Positions 32,241 through 41,874 are shown, counted from the first letter of the stretch. The stretch: DNA of 64,000 bases from Pseudarthrobacter sp. NBSH8 (GCF_014217545.1 NZ_CP043178.1:1488001-1552000), one strand, 5' to 3'. Notes: generated from the sequence alone by a model not told the origin. Numbers and translations: made by a program.

Positions 32241-33878
32241 TGGAACTGCTCCTCTTTGTCGGTTCCGGCGGCCATGGCCGGCAGGAAGACCTGGAAGCGC
32301 GCGCCGTCCGTGCCTGTGATGCTCATGGTACCGTCCAGGCGCTGCACGGCCTGGCGGACGAGGGCCAGGCCAATGCCGCGTCCGAAGGGGCCGGATGCCT
32401 TGGTGCTGAAGCCGTGCCGGAAAATATCCTCCACGGCTGCGGGGTCCACGCCCGATCCGGAATCCTCCACGGTGATGTCCAGCCCCTCGGCGTCGGACTC
32501 CACAGTCAGTTCCACAGTTCTGGGGGCCGCGCCGTCCGCGGCGGCGTCGATCGCGTTGTCCAGGAGGTTTCCCAGGATGGTGACGAGGTCCTGGACGGCC
32601 AGGCCCGCGACGGACGCGGACCCCTCGGTGGAGAGCGTCAGCTTCACCCCGCGCTCATTCGCTTCCGCAGCTTTGCCCATGATCAGGGCGCTCAGGACGG
32701 GCTCGTCCACGGAGCTCACCATCTCGTCAGTCAGCTGCTGGCTCAGTTCGAGATCCTTGGTGGCGAATTCCAGGGCCTCCCGGGTCCGCCCCAGCTCCAG
32801 CAGGGAAACCATGGTGTGCAGCCGGTTGGCGTGCTCGTGGGTCTGGGCGCGGAGGGCGTCGGACAGCGTCCGCATCGTTTCCAGCTCGCTGCCCAGTGAT
32901 TCGATCTCTGTCCGGTCGCGAATGGTGGCCACGGTGCCGAACACCGGCGGCCGGCGGAGGCCGGGGGAGTCGGGCCCGACGGCCGGGCCCTGGTTCACCA
33001 CCACAATCCGCGGGCCTGTCAGGTGAATTTCATCGTGGGCTGCGCGGCCGGATTCAAACAGTTCTTTCAGGCTGGGGGCCAGCGGAAGGTTCGTCAGGAA
33101 GGGCGGCCGCGACGGGTCGTCTGCCGAATCGCGGGGCTGCAGTCCCAGCAGCTCGGCTGCCTGGTCGTTGTACATCACCACCCGGCCTTTGGTGTCGATC
33201 AGGATCAGTCCCTCACGCACGGAATGCAGGACCGATTCGTAGTAGGCGAACAGCTGCGCCAGCTGCTCCGGACCCCACCCCCTGGTCACCCGGCTCAGGT
33301 AGCGGCCCAGCAGCCAGGAAGCCAGGGATCCGCCCACCAGCAGGGCCAGGCCGGGGGCCAGCAGGGCGGGCAGTCGGCCGGAGAGCGCCACGTCCACGGT
33401 CCGGACCGTAACGCCGGCAGCGACCAGTGCCTTGACGTTGCCCGCCGCATCCTTATACCGGAACAACCGTGCGTACCGACGGGCCAAGCGTTCCTGCTGT
33501 GACCTCGGTGAACACCTCCCCGCGCAGGGAAGCCTCAATCGAGCCGATGTACGGCCTGCCCAGCTCCTCGTTCCGGGGATGCGTCCAGCGCGTCCTGTCC
33601 GGCGCCATGATGGTGAGGAAGTCCACCCCTGACCCGGCCATAACGTCCAGGGCGTAGGGCTGGAGCAACGCTGACGGATCCGTCTGGTCCGAGGCCTGGA
33701 GGACCAGCGGATTAGCGGCGACGGCGGCAGCAACACCCGTCATCCGCCGACCTGCTTCCTCATAGCTCCGGTCCCTGGCGTCGACGAATGCAACGGTGCC
33801 CGCAATCGCAATGAAGGCCAGCACAATGAGCAGATTCGCCACAAACAGCCGGCGGGCGATACTCCAGCGGTGGATCAT
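32237..33878 (-). pseudogene. Sensor histidine kinase (DcuS/CitA/DctS type), interrupted by a frameshift
   Basis: A split gene. From the ATG at 33878 (GGGAGG upstream) one frame encodes a membrane segment near residues 12-32 and an extracellular Cache-like sensor, ending at a TAA at 33453-33455 just after GPSVRTVVPV. The next frame continues RYKDAAGNVKALVAAGVTVRTVD, a second membrane segment, a PAS domain, the histidine box HEHANRLHT, N box NLLDNAIDAA and G boxes DSGSGVD and FGRGIGLAL. Removing one base near 33455-33470 would restore a kinase of about 547 residues. Either the gene is broken, the ribosome shifts, or the base call is wrong. All downstream motifs are intact, and it overlaps the response regulator gene. 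Confidence 0.85.
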
Positions 33879-33908
33879 CAAGCACCTCCCATGACCAATA
33901 TGAACGCA

Positions 33909-33928
33909 ACCGTGAGCTAAGTCACGGT
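33909..33928. promoter_or_regulatory. Inverted repeat ACCGTGA-N6-TCACGGT, candidate DctR operator
   Basis: A perfect 7-6-7 inverted repeat in the 146-base divergent region between the kinase and dctA, a natural site for the neighbouring response regulator. The remainder of the region has AT-rich segments near 33990-34010 that may hold the dctA -10 box. Confidence 0.55.
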
Positions 33929-34024
33929 ATGGCCAATGATGGATATCACACCGGACCGACGCGAAGAGCCCAGAGAATGCGCCGCAGCGTCTACCAGATT
34001 ATCCATATATCAAGGAGACACATC

Positions 34025-35368
34025 ATGGCTTCTCAACGAGGAGAGTCGCTCGGCACCGTGAAAACGCGGCGCAAGGGCCTGGACAAATCCCATTACCTAT
34101 ACATTGCCGTTATTGCCGCCGTTATCCTGGGCGCCGTCGTCGGCCTGCTGTTCCCCGAGGTTGGCAAATCACTGAAGCCGCTCGGCGACGGCTTTATCAA
34201 GCTCATCAAGATGATGATTGCACCGATCATCTTCTGCACCATCGTCCTGGGTATCGGCTCCATCGCCAAAGCCGCGACGGTCGGCAAGGTGGGCGGCCTG
34301 GCGCTTGGCTATTTCTTGCTGATGTCCACGTTCGCGCTCGGCATCGGCCTGGTAGTGGGCAACCTGATCCACCCGGGTGAGGGTTTGAAGCTGGCGGCGT
34401 ACGACCCCAACAAGAAGGCGGAAGTCGACAGCACCGTTGCCTTCCTCCTGGGCATCATTCCGGGCGACATTCCGGTTCTGCCCACGCTCTTCGCCGCCAT
34501 CCTCGTAGGCTTCGCCCTCCAAAAGATGGGCCCGCAGGGCGCTCCTATCCTCAAGGCCATCGGCCACGGCCAAGTGCTGGTATTCCGCATCCTCATCATG
34601 ATCATGTGGCTCGCCCCCGTGGGTGCCTTCGGCGCCATCGCCGCCGTGGTCGGTGCGACTGGCTTCCAGGCGATCGTCAGCATGTTCACCCTGATGATGG
34701 CCTTCTACATCACCTGCGCCCTGTTCATTGTCGTCATCCTCGGCGGACTCCTGCGGCTGGTTGCCGGTGTCAACATCTTCAAGCTCATGAAGTACCTGGC
34801 CCGCGAGTATCTCCTGATCTTCTCGACTTCCTCTTCGGAAGCAGCTCTGCCGCGCCTGATCGCCAAGATGGAACACCTGGGCGTCTCCAAGCCCGTTGTA
34901 GGCGTCACCGTCCCCACCGGCTACTCGTTCAACCTGGACGGCACGGCCATCTACCTGACCATGGCCGCCCTGTTCGTAGCCAACGCGATGGGTACCCCAC
35001 TGGATCTGGGCGCCCAGATTTCCCTGCTGGTCTTTATGATCATCGCCTCCAAGGGCGCCGCCGGCGTCACCGGTGCCGGCCTGGCCACCCTTGCTGCAGG
35101 CCTCCAAGCGCACGCGCCGCAGCTGCTGGGCGGCGTCGGCATGATCGTGGGCATCGACAGGTTCATGTCCGAGGCACGTGCGTTGACCAACTTCACCGGC
35201 AACGCCGTCGCCACCGTACTGATCGGCACCTGGGTCAAGGAAATCGACAACCAGCAGGTCGGCAAAGTCCTCTCGGGCCAGGCCCCCTTCGACGAGCAGA
35301 CCATGATCGCAGGACACGGCGAGCCGTTCTCCGATTCCGCCAAGGCGCCGGCGCTGGCCAACGCGTAA
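34025..35368 (+). CDS. dctA: C4-dicarboxylate/H+ or Na+ symporter of the DctA/DAACS family
   Basis: A 447-residue integral membrane transporter with about eight hydrophobic segments. Family signatures are the serine-rich hairpin motif FSTSSSEAALPRLIAKM, the unwound-helix segment VPTGYSFNLDGTAIYLTMAA and the C-terminal RALTNFTGNAVATVLIGTW. It imports succinate, fumarate, malate or aspartate; exact range is not readable. AAGGAG lies before the ATG at 34025. Divergent from the dicarboxylate-type two-component system, and followed by a terminator, so it is monocistronic. Confidence 0.93.
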   Translation: MASQRGESLGTVKTRRKGLDKSHYLYIAVIAAVILGAVVGLLFPEVGKSLKPLGDGFIKLIKMMIAPIIFCTIVLGIGSIAKAATVGKVGGLALGYFLLMSTFALGIGLVVGNLIHPGEGLKLAAYDPNKKAEVDSTVAFLLGIIPGDIPVLPTLFAAILVGFALQKMGPQGAPILKAIGHGQVLVFRILIMIMWLAPVGAFGAIAAVVGATGFQAIVSMFTLMMAFYITCALFIVVILGGLLRLVAGVNIFKLMKYLAREYLLIFSTSSSEAALPRLIAKMEHLGVSKPVVGVTVPTGYSFNLDGTAIYLTMAALFVANAMGTPLDLGAQISLLVFMIIASKGAAGVTGAGLATLAAGLQAHAPQLLGGVGMIVGIDRFMSEARALTNFTGNAVATVLIGTWVKEIDNQQVGKVLSGQAPFDEQTMIAGHGEPFSDSAKAPALANA

Positions 35369-35394
35369 GCAGCCATCGGCACCGAATCATGAAC

Positions 35395-35442
35395 ACGCAG
35401 GAATGCCCGCACAGCCCTGGCTTGCGCGGGCATTTCCTGCGT
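35395..35442 (+). terminator. Terminator hairpin after dctA
   Basis: ACGCAGGAATGCCCGC pairs with 35426-35442 over 16 bp with one bulged A; the loop has 15 bases. It isolates dctA from the parA-scp operon. Confidence 0.75.
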
Positions 35443-35610
35443 CCGGAAGCCTAACCTTCGACTTCTAGTAGAAGGTAAAGGCTCAGATTCCCGCTAAAGT
35501 CAAGTTCCCTCGAATACCGTGTCGAGGCCTGTAGCCTAGGTTGAAAGCAGGATCAGCGCTGGAGCTCCAGCGGCAGGAAAATCACCGTCATCGAAAGTGT
35601 GGATAGATAC

Positions 35611-36510
35611 GTGAGCAGCGAACAGGGTTCGGCAACTCTGGAAGGCACGGAACTCGATCTGGAAGACGCCGTGATGGGCCCCACCGGGCGCCCCCACCGC
35701 GAATTTCCGGAACCCGCTCCGCTGTCGTCCCACGGTCCCGCGCGCGTGATCGCAATGGTCAACCAAAAGGGCGGCGTTGGCAAGACCACGTCCACCATCA
35801 ACCTGGCAGCGGCCCTTGCCGAATACGGCCGCAAGGTACTGCTGGTTGACTTCGATCCGCAGGGTGCGCTTTCCGCGGGCCTCGGCATCAACCCGCACGA
35901 ACTGGACCTGACGGTGTACAACGTCCTCATGGACCGCAAGGTGGACATCCGCGACGCCATCCACCGGACCGGCGTCGAAAACGTGGACCTGCTGCCGGCC
36001 AACATCGACCTCTCCGCCGCAGAAGTGCAGCTGGTCAACGAAGTAGCCCGTGAGCAGGTCCTGGACAGGGCGCTGAAAAAAGTCGAAGACGATTACGACG
36101 TTGTTCTGATTGACTGCCAGCCCTCCCTCGGCCTGCTGACGGTCAACGCCCTGACCGCCGCCCACGGCGTGATCATTCCGCTGATCTGCGAGTTTTTCGC
36201 CCTCCGGGCAGTAGCCCTGCTGGTAGAAACCATCGACAAGGTCCAGGACCGGCTGAACCCTGGCCTGCAGGTTGATGGTGTCCTTGCCACGATGTATGAC
36301 GCCCGTACGCTCCACAGTCGCGAAGTCATCACCCGTCTGGTGGAAGCCTTCGGTGACAAAGTCTTCGAGACCGTCATCAAACGCTCCATCAAGTTCGCGG
36401 ACGCCACCGTCGCGGCCGAGCCGATCACCAGTTACGCCGGCAGCCACATCGGTGCCGATGCCTACCGCCGCCTGGCCAAAGAGCTGATTTCGCGCGGCGG
36501 AGCGCCCTAG
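35611..36510 (+). CDS. parA: ParA/Soj-family chromosome partitioning ATPase
   Basis: A 299-residue ParA ATPase with the deviant Walker A KGGVGKTTST near residue 54, VLLVDFDPQGALSAGLG (A' motif) and Walker B VVLIDCQPSLGLLTVNAL. A 45-residue N-terminal extension is acidic. It is followed by scpA seven bases later and stands in the Rv1708 position, remote from oriC-linked parAB; its partner is unknown and no parB is in the window. GTG 35611 is the chosen start; GTG 35599 is also in frame. Two possible -10 boxes (TAAAGT near 35493, TAGCCT near 35532) lie upstream. Confidence 0.88.
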   Translation: MSSEQGSATLEGTELDLEDAVMGPTGRPHREFPEPAPLSSHGPARVIAMVNQKGGVGKTTSTINLAAALAEYGRKVLLVDFDPQGALSAGLGINPHELDLTVYNVLMDRKVDIRDAIHRTGVENVDLLPANIDLSAAEVQLVNEVAREQVLDRALKKVEDDYDVVLIDCQPSLGLLTVNALTAAHGVIIPLICEFFALRAVALLVETIDKVQDRLNPGLQVDGVLATMYDARTLHSREVITRLVEAFGDKVFETVIKRSIKFADATVAAEPITSYAGSHIGADAYRRLAKELISRGGAP

Positions 36511-36517
36511 CCAGGCC

Positions 36518-37330
36518 GTGGCCGAGTCCAAACCCGGCTTTGAGGTGCGGCTGGCCAACTTCACCGGCCCGTTCGACCTCTTGCTGGGCCTGATCGCCAA
36601 GCACCAGCTGGATATCACCGAGGTGGCCATTGGCACCGTCACTGATGAGTTCATCAAGTACATCAGGAAGCTCCAGAAGCTCGGCGAGGAATGGGCACTG
36701 GACGAAGCCAGTGAATTCCTGGTCATCGCCGCCACCCTCCTGGACCTCAAGGCGGCGCGGCTCCTGCCCGCCGGCGAAGTGGAGGACGATGAAGACATCG
36801 CCCTGCTGGAAGCACGGGACCTCCTTTTTGCGAGGCTTCTCCAATACAAGGCATTCAAACAGGTGGCGGCTCTGATGGCTGGAACCCTTGAACAGGAAGC
36901 CGGCCGGTTTCCGCGTCAGGTGGCCTTGGAGGAGCACTTTGCCGCCATGCTCCCGGAACTGGTGTGGAAGCACTCGCCGGAACAGTTCGCCCGCCTGGCC
37001 GAGTCCGCTCTGAAGCCCAAGGCGCCGCGGCCCACCGAGGTGGGCGTTGCCCACCTGCATGGGAGTGCCGTCAGCGTGAAGGAACAGGCCGAGATCCTGG
37101 GGCTCCGGCTCCAGCTGGGGAAGCCCCTGTCTTTCCGCGCGCTGATCGCCGACGCCGATTCCACATTGGTAGTGGTGGCCAGGTTCCTGGCCCTGCTGGA
37201 GATGTTCCGGGACAGGGCAGTGTCCTTTGACCAGGTGACGCCGCTTGGTGATCTCACCGTGCACTGGACAGTGGATGGCCGGGAATGGTCAACAGAAAAC
37301 CTAAGCGAAGAATACGAGGAACTGCCGTGA
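36518..37330 (+). CDS. scpA: Segregation and condensation protein A
   Basis: A 270-residue kleisin. The N-terminal FEVRLANFTGPFDLLLGLIAKHQLDITEVAIGTVTDEFI and EEWALDEASEFLVIAATLLDLKAARLLP are diagnostic. ScpA bridges SMC heads and binds ScpB dimers, acting in chromosome compaction. GTG start after parA; its last bases overlap the scpB GTG (four bases), so the partner subunits are translationally coupled. Confidence 0.96.
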   Translation: MAESKPGFEVRLANFTGPFDLLLGLIAKHQLDITEVAIGTVTDEFIKYIRKLQKLGEEWALDEASEFLVIAATLLDLKAARLLPAGEVEDDEDIALLEARDLLFARLLQYKAFKQVAALMAGTLEQEAGRFPRQVALEEHFAAMLPELVWKHSPEQFARLAESALKPKAPRPTEVGVAHLHGSAVSVKEQAEILGLRLQLGKPLSFRALIADADSTLVVVARFLALLEMFRDRAVSFDQVTPLGDLTVHWTVDGREWSTENLSEEYEELP

Positions 37331-37977
37331 GCCGAGAACTTCCGGAGCCGGGCGTCGACGTCCGGGATCTTCCCGGCGGCGCAAAGGCTGCACTCGAGGC
37401 GGTCCTGATGGTCCTGGACCAGCCGGCCACCGCCATCGAACTGGCCGCCGGCCTTAACCTGACCGTCGCTGTCGTCGATGAGTTACTGGCGGAACTGCAG
37501 CAGGAGTATAGCGGCTATACTGTTAAAGCCCCGGACATGGACGATGCCAGCGATTTTGGTTTCAGTGCCAGCCCCCGGGGTTTCGAATTGCGGAACATCG
37601 CCGGTGGCTGGCGGATCTACTCCCGCGCAGACTTCGCCGAGATCGTCGGACGGTTTGTGCTTGAGGGTCAGACGGCCAGGCTCACACAGGCGGCACTGGA
37701 AACACTGGCTGTCATCGCGTACCGCCAGCCTGTCTCCAGGGCCAGGGTGTCTGCAATTCGAGGAGTCAATGTCGATTCTGTCGTACGGACATTGACCCAG
37801 CGCGGGCTGATCGAAGATTCGGGACATGATCCTGAGTCGGGCGCCATCCTCTACCGGACCACGTCGTATTTCCTGGAACGGATGGGAATCGGCTCCGCAG
37901 CGGAACTGCCTCAGCTTTCACCCCATCTTCCGGGGCTTGAGGGCATCTCGGAGTTCTACGACGCCGACAGAATGTAG
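37327..37977 (+). CDS. scpB: Segregation and condensation protein B
   Basis: A 216-residue tandem winged-helix protein. Signature stretches are ALEAVLMVLDQPATAIELA, the central GFELRNIAGGWRIYSRADFAEIV and the second winged helix LTQAALETLAVIAYRQPVSRARVSAIRGVNVDSVVRTLTQRGLI (cited in parts). Start GTG at 37327 overlaps scpA. It completes the SMC-ScpAB set apart from smc, which is not in this window. Confidence 0.96.
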   Translation: MSRELPEPGVDVRDLPGGAKAALEAVLMVLDQPATAIELAAGLNLTVAVVDELLAELQQEYSGYTVKAPDMDDASDFGFSASPRGFELRNIAGGWRIYSRADFAEIVGRFVLEGQTARLTQAALETLAVIAYRQPVSRARVSAIRGVNVDSVVRTLTQRGLIEDSGHDPESGAILYRTTSYFLERMGIGSAAELPQLSPHLPGLEGISEFYDADRM

Positions 37978-38036
37978 GCGGGAAATCCCGCGTACGCACA
38001 CGAATATTCATAAGGGCAGATAATTTCTGCATGGCT

Positions 38037-38064
38037 GGCTAGGGTTGTTCTTGGACAACCAGCC
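38037..38064 (+). promoter_or_regulatory. Leader hairpin upstream of the pseudouridine synthase gene
   Basis: GGCT-AG-GGTTGT pairs with ACAACC-AGCC around a TCTTGG loop: a ten-bp stem with a two-base bulge, 23 bases before the ATG at 38088. It follows an AT-rich stretch with a GATAAT -10-like box near 38019. It may be a weak terminator for scpB or a leader structure. Confidence 0.4.
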
Positions 38065-38087
38065 GGCCAAATAACGAAGGACGGGTC

Positions 38088-39326
38088 ATGACACAGGCGG
38101 GACGCCAGGGTTCACCACGTAACAGTTCGGGACGCAACAGTTCAGAACGCAATGCCGGACAGGGCGGCGCCAGCCGTAACCCTGCACAGGGCGGCAGCGG
38201 CCGCCCCAGCGCGGCAGGCGGCGGTTTCCGCGGCGGCGCTGGCAAGCGTAACGCCGGATTCGGCGGCGGCGACCGGCCGTTCAAGGCCCCGAGGCCGCGC
38301 GAGGAGCCTTTTGTGGATCCCGGCGATGCCCCGGCGTCGCCGCCGGCCAGCCGCGGTGCCTCCGACTGGAAGCCCGCCGCCTCGGCGCGCAAGCCTGCCG
38401 CCCGCAAGCCGGGCGCCAACAAAGCTCCCGGCACTCCGGGCGCACTCAAGCCCAAGCCACGCACCGGCCGGCCCGGAGCCGCGGCCTCTCGCGCCTTTGG
38501 CAGCGAACGTTTCGGCCAGAACCTTGGCCCCGTGCGCAAGCCTGCCCGCCAGCGCGGACCCCGCGGTTCTGTTCCGCAGTCTGAAATGCACGACGCCGAT
38601 GGCACCCGCCTCCAGAAGGTCATGGCACAGGCGGGCGTGGCTTCGCGCCGCGTCTGCGAAGAGATGATCTCCGAAGGCCGGGTGGAAGTCGACGGCCAGG
38701 TGGTCACTGAGCTTGGTGTCCGTGTGGACCCCAAGACTGCGGTCATCCACGTTGATGGCCTGCGCATCCAGCTGGATGAAAACCTCGTGTACATGGTCTT
38801 CAACAAGCCCAAGGGTGTGGTGTCCACCATGGAGGACCCCGATGGCCGCCCCTGCATCAGCGATTTTGTGCGGAAGACCCACCAGGGCGAACGCCTGTTC
38901 CATGTGGGCCGGCTGGACGTCGCCACCGAGGGCCTGCTGCTGCTGACGAACGACGGCGAACTGGCCAACCGGCTGACCCACCCGTCCTATGAGGTCCCCA
39001 AGACCTACCTGGTCCAGGTCCGCGGCCCGTTCCCGCAGGGAGTCGGCGCCCAGCTCAGGGAAGGTGTGGAGCTTGAGGATGGCTTTGCCTCCGTTGATTC
39101 CTTCAAGCTGGTGGACTCCACCCCGGGCCACGTGCTGATCGAAGTAATCCTGCACTCGGGCAAGAACCGGATTGTCCGGCGTTTGTTCGACGCCGTCGGG
39201 TTCCCGGTCCTGCGCCTCGTGCGCGTCAAGGTGGGTCCCATCGGTCTGGGCGACCAGCGCCAGGGCAGCATCCGCAACCTTGGCAAGCAGGAAGTCGGCC
39301 ACCTGCTGGCATCCGTAGGACTCTGA
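38088..39326 (+). CDS. rluB: 23S rRNA pseudouridine synthase (RluB/RsuA family) with long basic N-terminal extension
   Basis: A 412-residue protein. Residues 1-170 are a low-complexity Gly/Arg/Lys/Pro/Ala tail absent from E. coli RluB. From residue 173 comes an S4 domain (TRLQKVMAQAGVASRRVCEEMISEGRVEVDG) and then the RsuA/RluB catalytic domain with the nucleophile aspartate in HVGRLDVATEGLLLLTNDG. It should isomerise a uridine in helix 89-90 of 23S rRNA; exact site is inferred. Same place as Rv1711. GAAGGA precedes the ATG. The tail probably adds nonspecific RNA affinity. Confidence 0.9.
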   Translation: MTQAGRQGSPRNSSGRNSSERNAGQGGASRNPAQGGSGRPSAAGGGFRGGAGKRNAGFGGGDRPFKAPRPREEPFVDPGDAPASPPASRGASDWKPAASARKPAARKPGANKAPGTPGALKPKPRTGRPGAAASRAFGSERFGQNLGPVRKPARQRGPRGSVPQSEMHDADGTRLQKVMAQAGVASRRVCEEMISEGRVEVDGQVVTELGVRVDPKTAVIHVDGLRIQLDENLVYMVFNKPKGVVSTMEDPDGRPCISDFVRKTHQGERLFHVGRLDVATEGLLLLTNDGELANRLTHPSYEVPKTYLVQVRGPFPQGVGAQLREGVELEDGFASVDSFKLVDSTPGHVLIEVILHSGKNRIVRRLFDAVGFPVLRLVRVKVGPIGLGDQRQGSIRNLGKQEVGHLLASVGL

Positions 39327-39329
39327 CGC

Positions 39330-40439
39330 ATGTCCGCATTTCGCTCCCACGGGCGGGGACACCTCAACGGACCGGTCGTGGTGATTGGCACCGGCCTGCT
39401 CGGTGCCAGCATCGGGCTGGGCCTGCGTGGCCGCGGCGTGCCCGTATTCCTGTCTGACCCGTCGCCTACCAACCAGGCGGTTGCCGTGGACATCGGTGCC
39501 GGCCAGCCCCTGGACCAGCTCCGGGACGGGACGCCGGAGCTTGTGGTGGTGGCAGCACCGCCGGACGTGACCGCCGACGTCGTGGCCCGTGCGCTTGCCG
39601 ACTACCCGGACTCCGTGGTGGTTGACATCGCCAGCGTCAAGGCTGCCATCCTGGCGGAGTTGCGCGGCCGCGGCGCGGACCTCACCCGCTATGTGGGCAC
39701 CCATCCGATGGCCGGGCGTGAAAAGTCCGGGCCCGTAGCGGCCCGCGGTGAGCTCTTCACGTCCATGCCGTGGGTGGTTTGTCCGGGCCCGGAATCATCC
39801 GCGGCGGCCGTGCAGACCGCGCGCTCCCTGGCGACCGACCTGGGAGCTGTGGTTTCCCAATTCACTGCCGACGAACACGACGAAGCCGTTGCCCTGGTGT
39901 CGCACCTGCCCCAGATCATGTCCTCCCTGCTGGCCAGCAGGCTGCAGGGGACGCCGCTTAACGCGCTGTCCCTCGCCGGCAACGGGCTGCGGGACGTCAC
40001 GAGGATTGCCGCCAGCGATCCCACGCTGTGGGTCCAGATCCTGGGCGGCAACGCGGCGAAGGTTGTAGAGATCCTTTACGGCGTCCGCGAGGACCTGAAC
40101 CGGCTCATCGGCACGCTGGAGGAACCGTTGGCGCCAGGTGCCAGGCTTGACCTTGCCCAGCTCATCAGCGAAGGCAACGCCGGGCAGGCCCGTATTCCGG
40201 GCAAGCACGGTGGCCCGCCGCAGGCCTACTCATGGCTGACGGTCCTCGTGGATGACCGGCCGGGACAGATCGCGCTGCTGCTCACCGAAATCGGTGAGAT
40301 CGGCGTCAACGTGGAGGACCTTCGGCTGGACCATTCTTCGGGTCAGAACGTGGGCATGGTGGAACTGTCCGTGCTGCCGAACAAGCATGACCATCTGATC
40401 GAAGCACTCAACGACCGCGGATGGCGGGTATTGCAGTAA
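39330..40439 (+). CDS. tyrA: Prephenate dehydrogenase
   Basis: A 369-residue enzyme making 4-hydroxyphenylpyruvate for tyrosine. The NAD-binding GTGLLGASIGLGLRGRG is near residues 20-36, the catalytic His region is YVGTHPMAGREKSG and the second conserved His is VALVSHLPQ. A C-terminal ACT domain (from about residue 300, WLTVLVDDRPGQIALLLTEIGEIGVNVEDL) suggests feedback by tyrosine. It begins three bases after rluB and its stop overlaps the cmk start by one base, so it belongs to the rluB-tyrA-cmk-plsC-der operon. The mycobacterial counterpart locus lacks it. Confidence 0.94.
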   Translation: MSAFRSHGRGHLNGPVVVIGTGLLGASIGLGLRGRGVPVFLSDPSPTNQAVAVDIGAGQPLDQLRDGTPELVVVAAPPDVTADVVARALADYPDSVVVDIASVKAAILAELRGRGADLTRYVGTHPMAGREKSGPVAARGELFTSMPWVVCPGPESSAAAVQTARSLATDLGAVVSQFTADEHDEAVALVSHLPQIMSSLLASRLQGTPLNALSLAGNGLRDVTRIAASDPTLWVQILGGNAAKVVEILYGVREDLNRLIGTLEEPLAPGARLDLAQLISEGNAGQARIPGKHGGPPQAYSWLTVLVDDRPGQIALLLTEIGEIGVNVEDLRLDHSSGQNVGMVELSVLPNKHDHLIEALNDRGWRVLQ

Positions 40440-41152
40440 TGACACAAGAACTTCTTGACACCTTTCCGGCCTTACGCGTCGGCAGGCCCCTGGTGGTTGC
40501 CATCGACGGACCATCAGGCTCCGGCAAGTCCAGTGTGAGCAAGGAAGTGGCCCGACGGCTGCATCTTGCCTACCTGGACACCGGCGCCATGTACCGGGCC
40601 CTGACCTGGTTCTGCGTCACCACCGGAATCGACCTCAGCGATGCCGCCGCCGTGGAGCAGGCTTCCCGGGACCTGGTCCTGGAACTGAGCACCACGCCGC
40701 GGGAGGACTACGTGCGCGTGGACGGGACCTACGTCACGGACGCCATCCGCGAACCGGCAATTTCTTCAGCGGTCAGTACGGTGGCCACCACCCTTGGTGC
40801 CCGGACCGAACTGATCCGCCGGCAGCGTGAGCTAATTGAAAAGCACCACCGCCGCATCGTGGTGGAGGGCCGGGACATCACCACGGTCGTCGCGCCGGGC
40901 GCTGAAGTCCGCATGCTGCTGACGGCCAGTGAGGAAGCCCGGCTTCGCCGCCGCGGCATCCAGCTGGGCGGCACGCAGAATGCGGAGCAGCTCGCCGCCC
41001 AGGTCACCCAGCGCGACGCCAAGGATTCCACGGTGGTGAACTTCACCCAGGCTGCGGACGGTGTTGTCACCCTGGATTCGTCCGATCTGGACTTCGCCGA
41101 GACCGTGGATGCGGCACTCGTGATCGTCACGAAGGTGCTTAACCGTGACTGA
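40439..41152 (+). CDS. cmk: Cytidylate kinase
   Basis: A 237-residue CMP/dCMP kinase. The P-loop GPSGSGKSS lies near residue 24, with LDTGAMYRALTWF, the CMP-binding region and VVEGRDITTVVAPGAEVRMLLTAS. Length is normal. ATG at 40439 overlaps the tyrA stop (TAATG); an ATG 18 bases upstream inside tyrA is less likely. Together with pyrG it serves the cytidine nucleotide supply, though the genes are in separate operons. Confidence 0.95.
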   Translation: MTQELLDTFPALRVGRPLVVAIDGPSGSGKSSVSKEVARRLHLAYLDTGAMYRALTWFCVTTGIDLSDAAAVEQASRDLVLELSTTPREDYVRVDGTYVTDAIREPAISSAVSTVATTLGARTELIRRQRELIEKHHRRIVVEGRDITTVVAPGAEVRMLLTASEEARLRRRGIQLGGTQNAEQLAAQVTQRDAKDSTVVNFTQAADGVVTLDSSDLDFAETVDAALVIVTKVLNRD

Positions 41153-41864
41153 CGGCGGCGTGCGCCTTCCCTTGGGTTTGACCATGACCTGGAGCCGGCC
41201 CGTCGGCTGGCTCCTTGACCATGTGGTGTACCGGACGTCCGTCACTGGCCGGGACAACGTGCCTACAGGCGGGCCGGTGATTTTTGCCGGCAACCACATC
41301 AGTTTCCTGGACGGGCCGGTGATGTTCGGTGCGTCGCCGCGTGCCATGCACATTCTGGTTAAGAAGGAGATGTTCAAGGGAGTGCTGGGACGGGTCCTTC
41401 GGGCCTCAGGCCAGCTGCCGGTGGACCGCTCCGGGGACCGGGCAGCGCTGCTGCTGAGCAAAAACATGCTCGACGCCGGCCGTTGCATCGGGATTCTTCC
41501 GGAAGGTACTCGGGGGAGCGGCCAGGCAACGGACATCAACAACGGGGTGGCCTGGCTGGCGCTGAACTCCGGCGCCCCAGTGGTTCCCGTGGCGATCCTC
41601 GGCACCCGGACCGGCAACGAACACCTCGACACAGTACCCAGGCCGGGGCGGCGGTTCCACGTCAGCTTCGGCGACGCGCTGACCCTCAGCCGAAACCCCG
41701 GCGAAACGGGCCGTGCTTCAATGGACAGGGCGGGAATGGAAATCCGCGCTGCGCTTTCGGGGCACGTCCAGGAGACCATCCAACACAGTGGGCAGCCTTT
41801 GCCCCACGCGGATTTCCGCACGAACTTCACAGCAGTAGCCGGGACGCCGGCAGATGACCACTAA
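41145..41864 (+). CDS. plsC: 1-Acyl-sn-glycerol-3-phosphate acyltransferase
   Basis: A 239-residue PlsC-family acyltransferase making phosphatidic acid at the membrane. The catalytic motif is NHISFLD near residue 48, with later blocks [19 protein letters not shown] and VVPVAILGT. No full membrane span is obvious; a short hydrophobic stretch near the start may attach it. GTG start overlaps cmk by eight bases. This is the first of two PlsC-type genes in the window; a cmk-plsC-der order is common in actinobacteria. Confidence 0.9.
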   Translation: MTDGGVRLPLGLTMTWSRPVGWLLDHVVYRTSVTGRDNVPTGGPVIFAGNHISFLDGPVMFGASPRAMHILVKKEMFKGVLGRVLRASGQLPVDRSGDRAALLLSKNMLDAGRCIGILPEGTRGSGQATDINNGVAWLALNSGAPVVPVAILGTRTGNEHLDTVPRPGRRFHVSFGDALTLSRNPGETGRASMDRAGMEIRAALSGHVQETIQHSGQPLPHADFRTNFTAVAGTPADDH

Positions 41865-41874
41865 GGAAAGTGCA

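Noticed and set aside
38142..39704. A 520-codon frame antisense to rluB and tyrA
   Set aside because: It crosses two well-supported genes and reflects GC-rich codon bias on the opposite strand.
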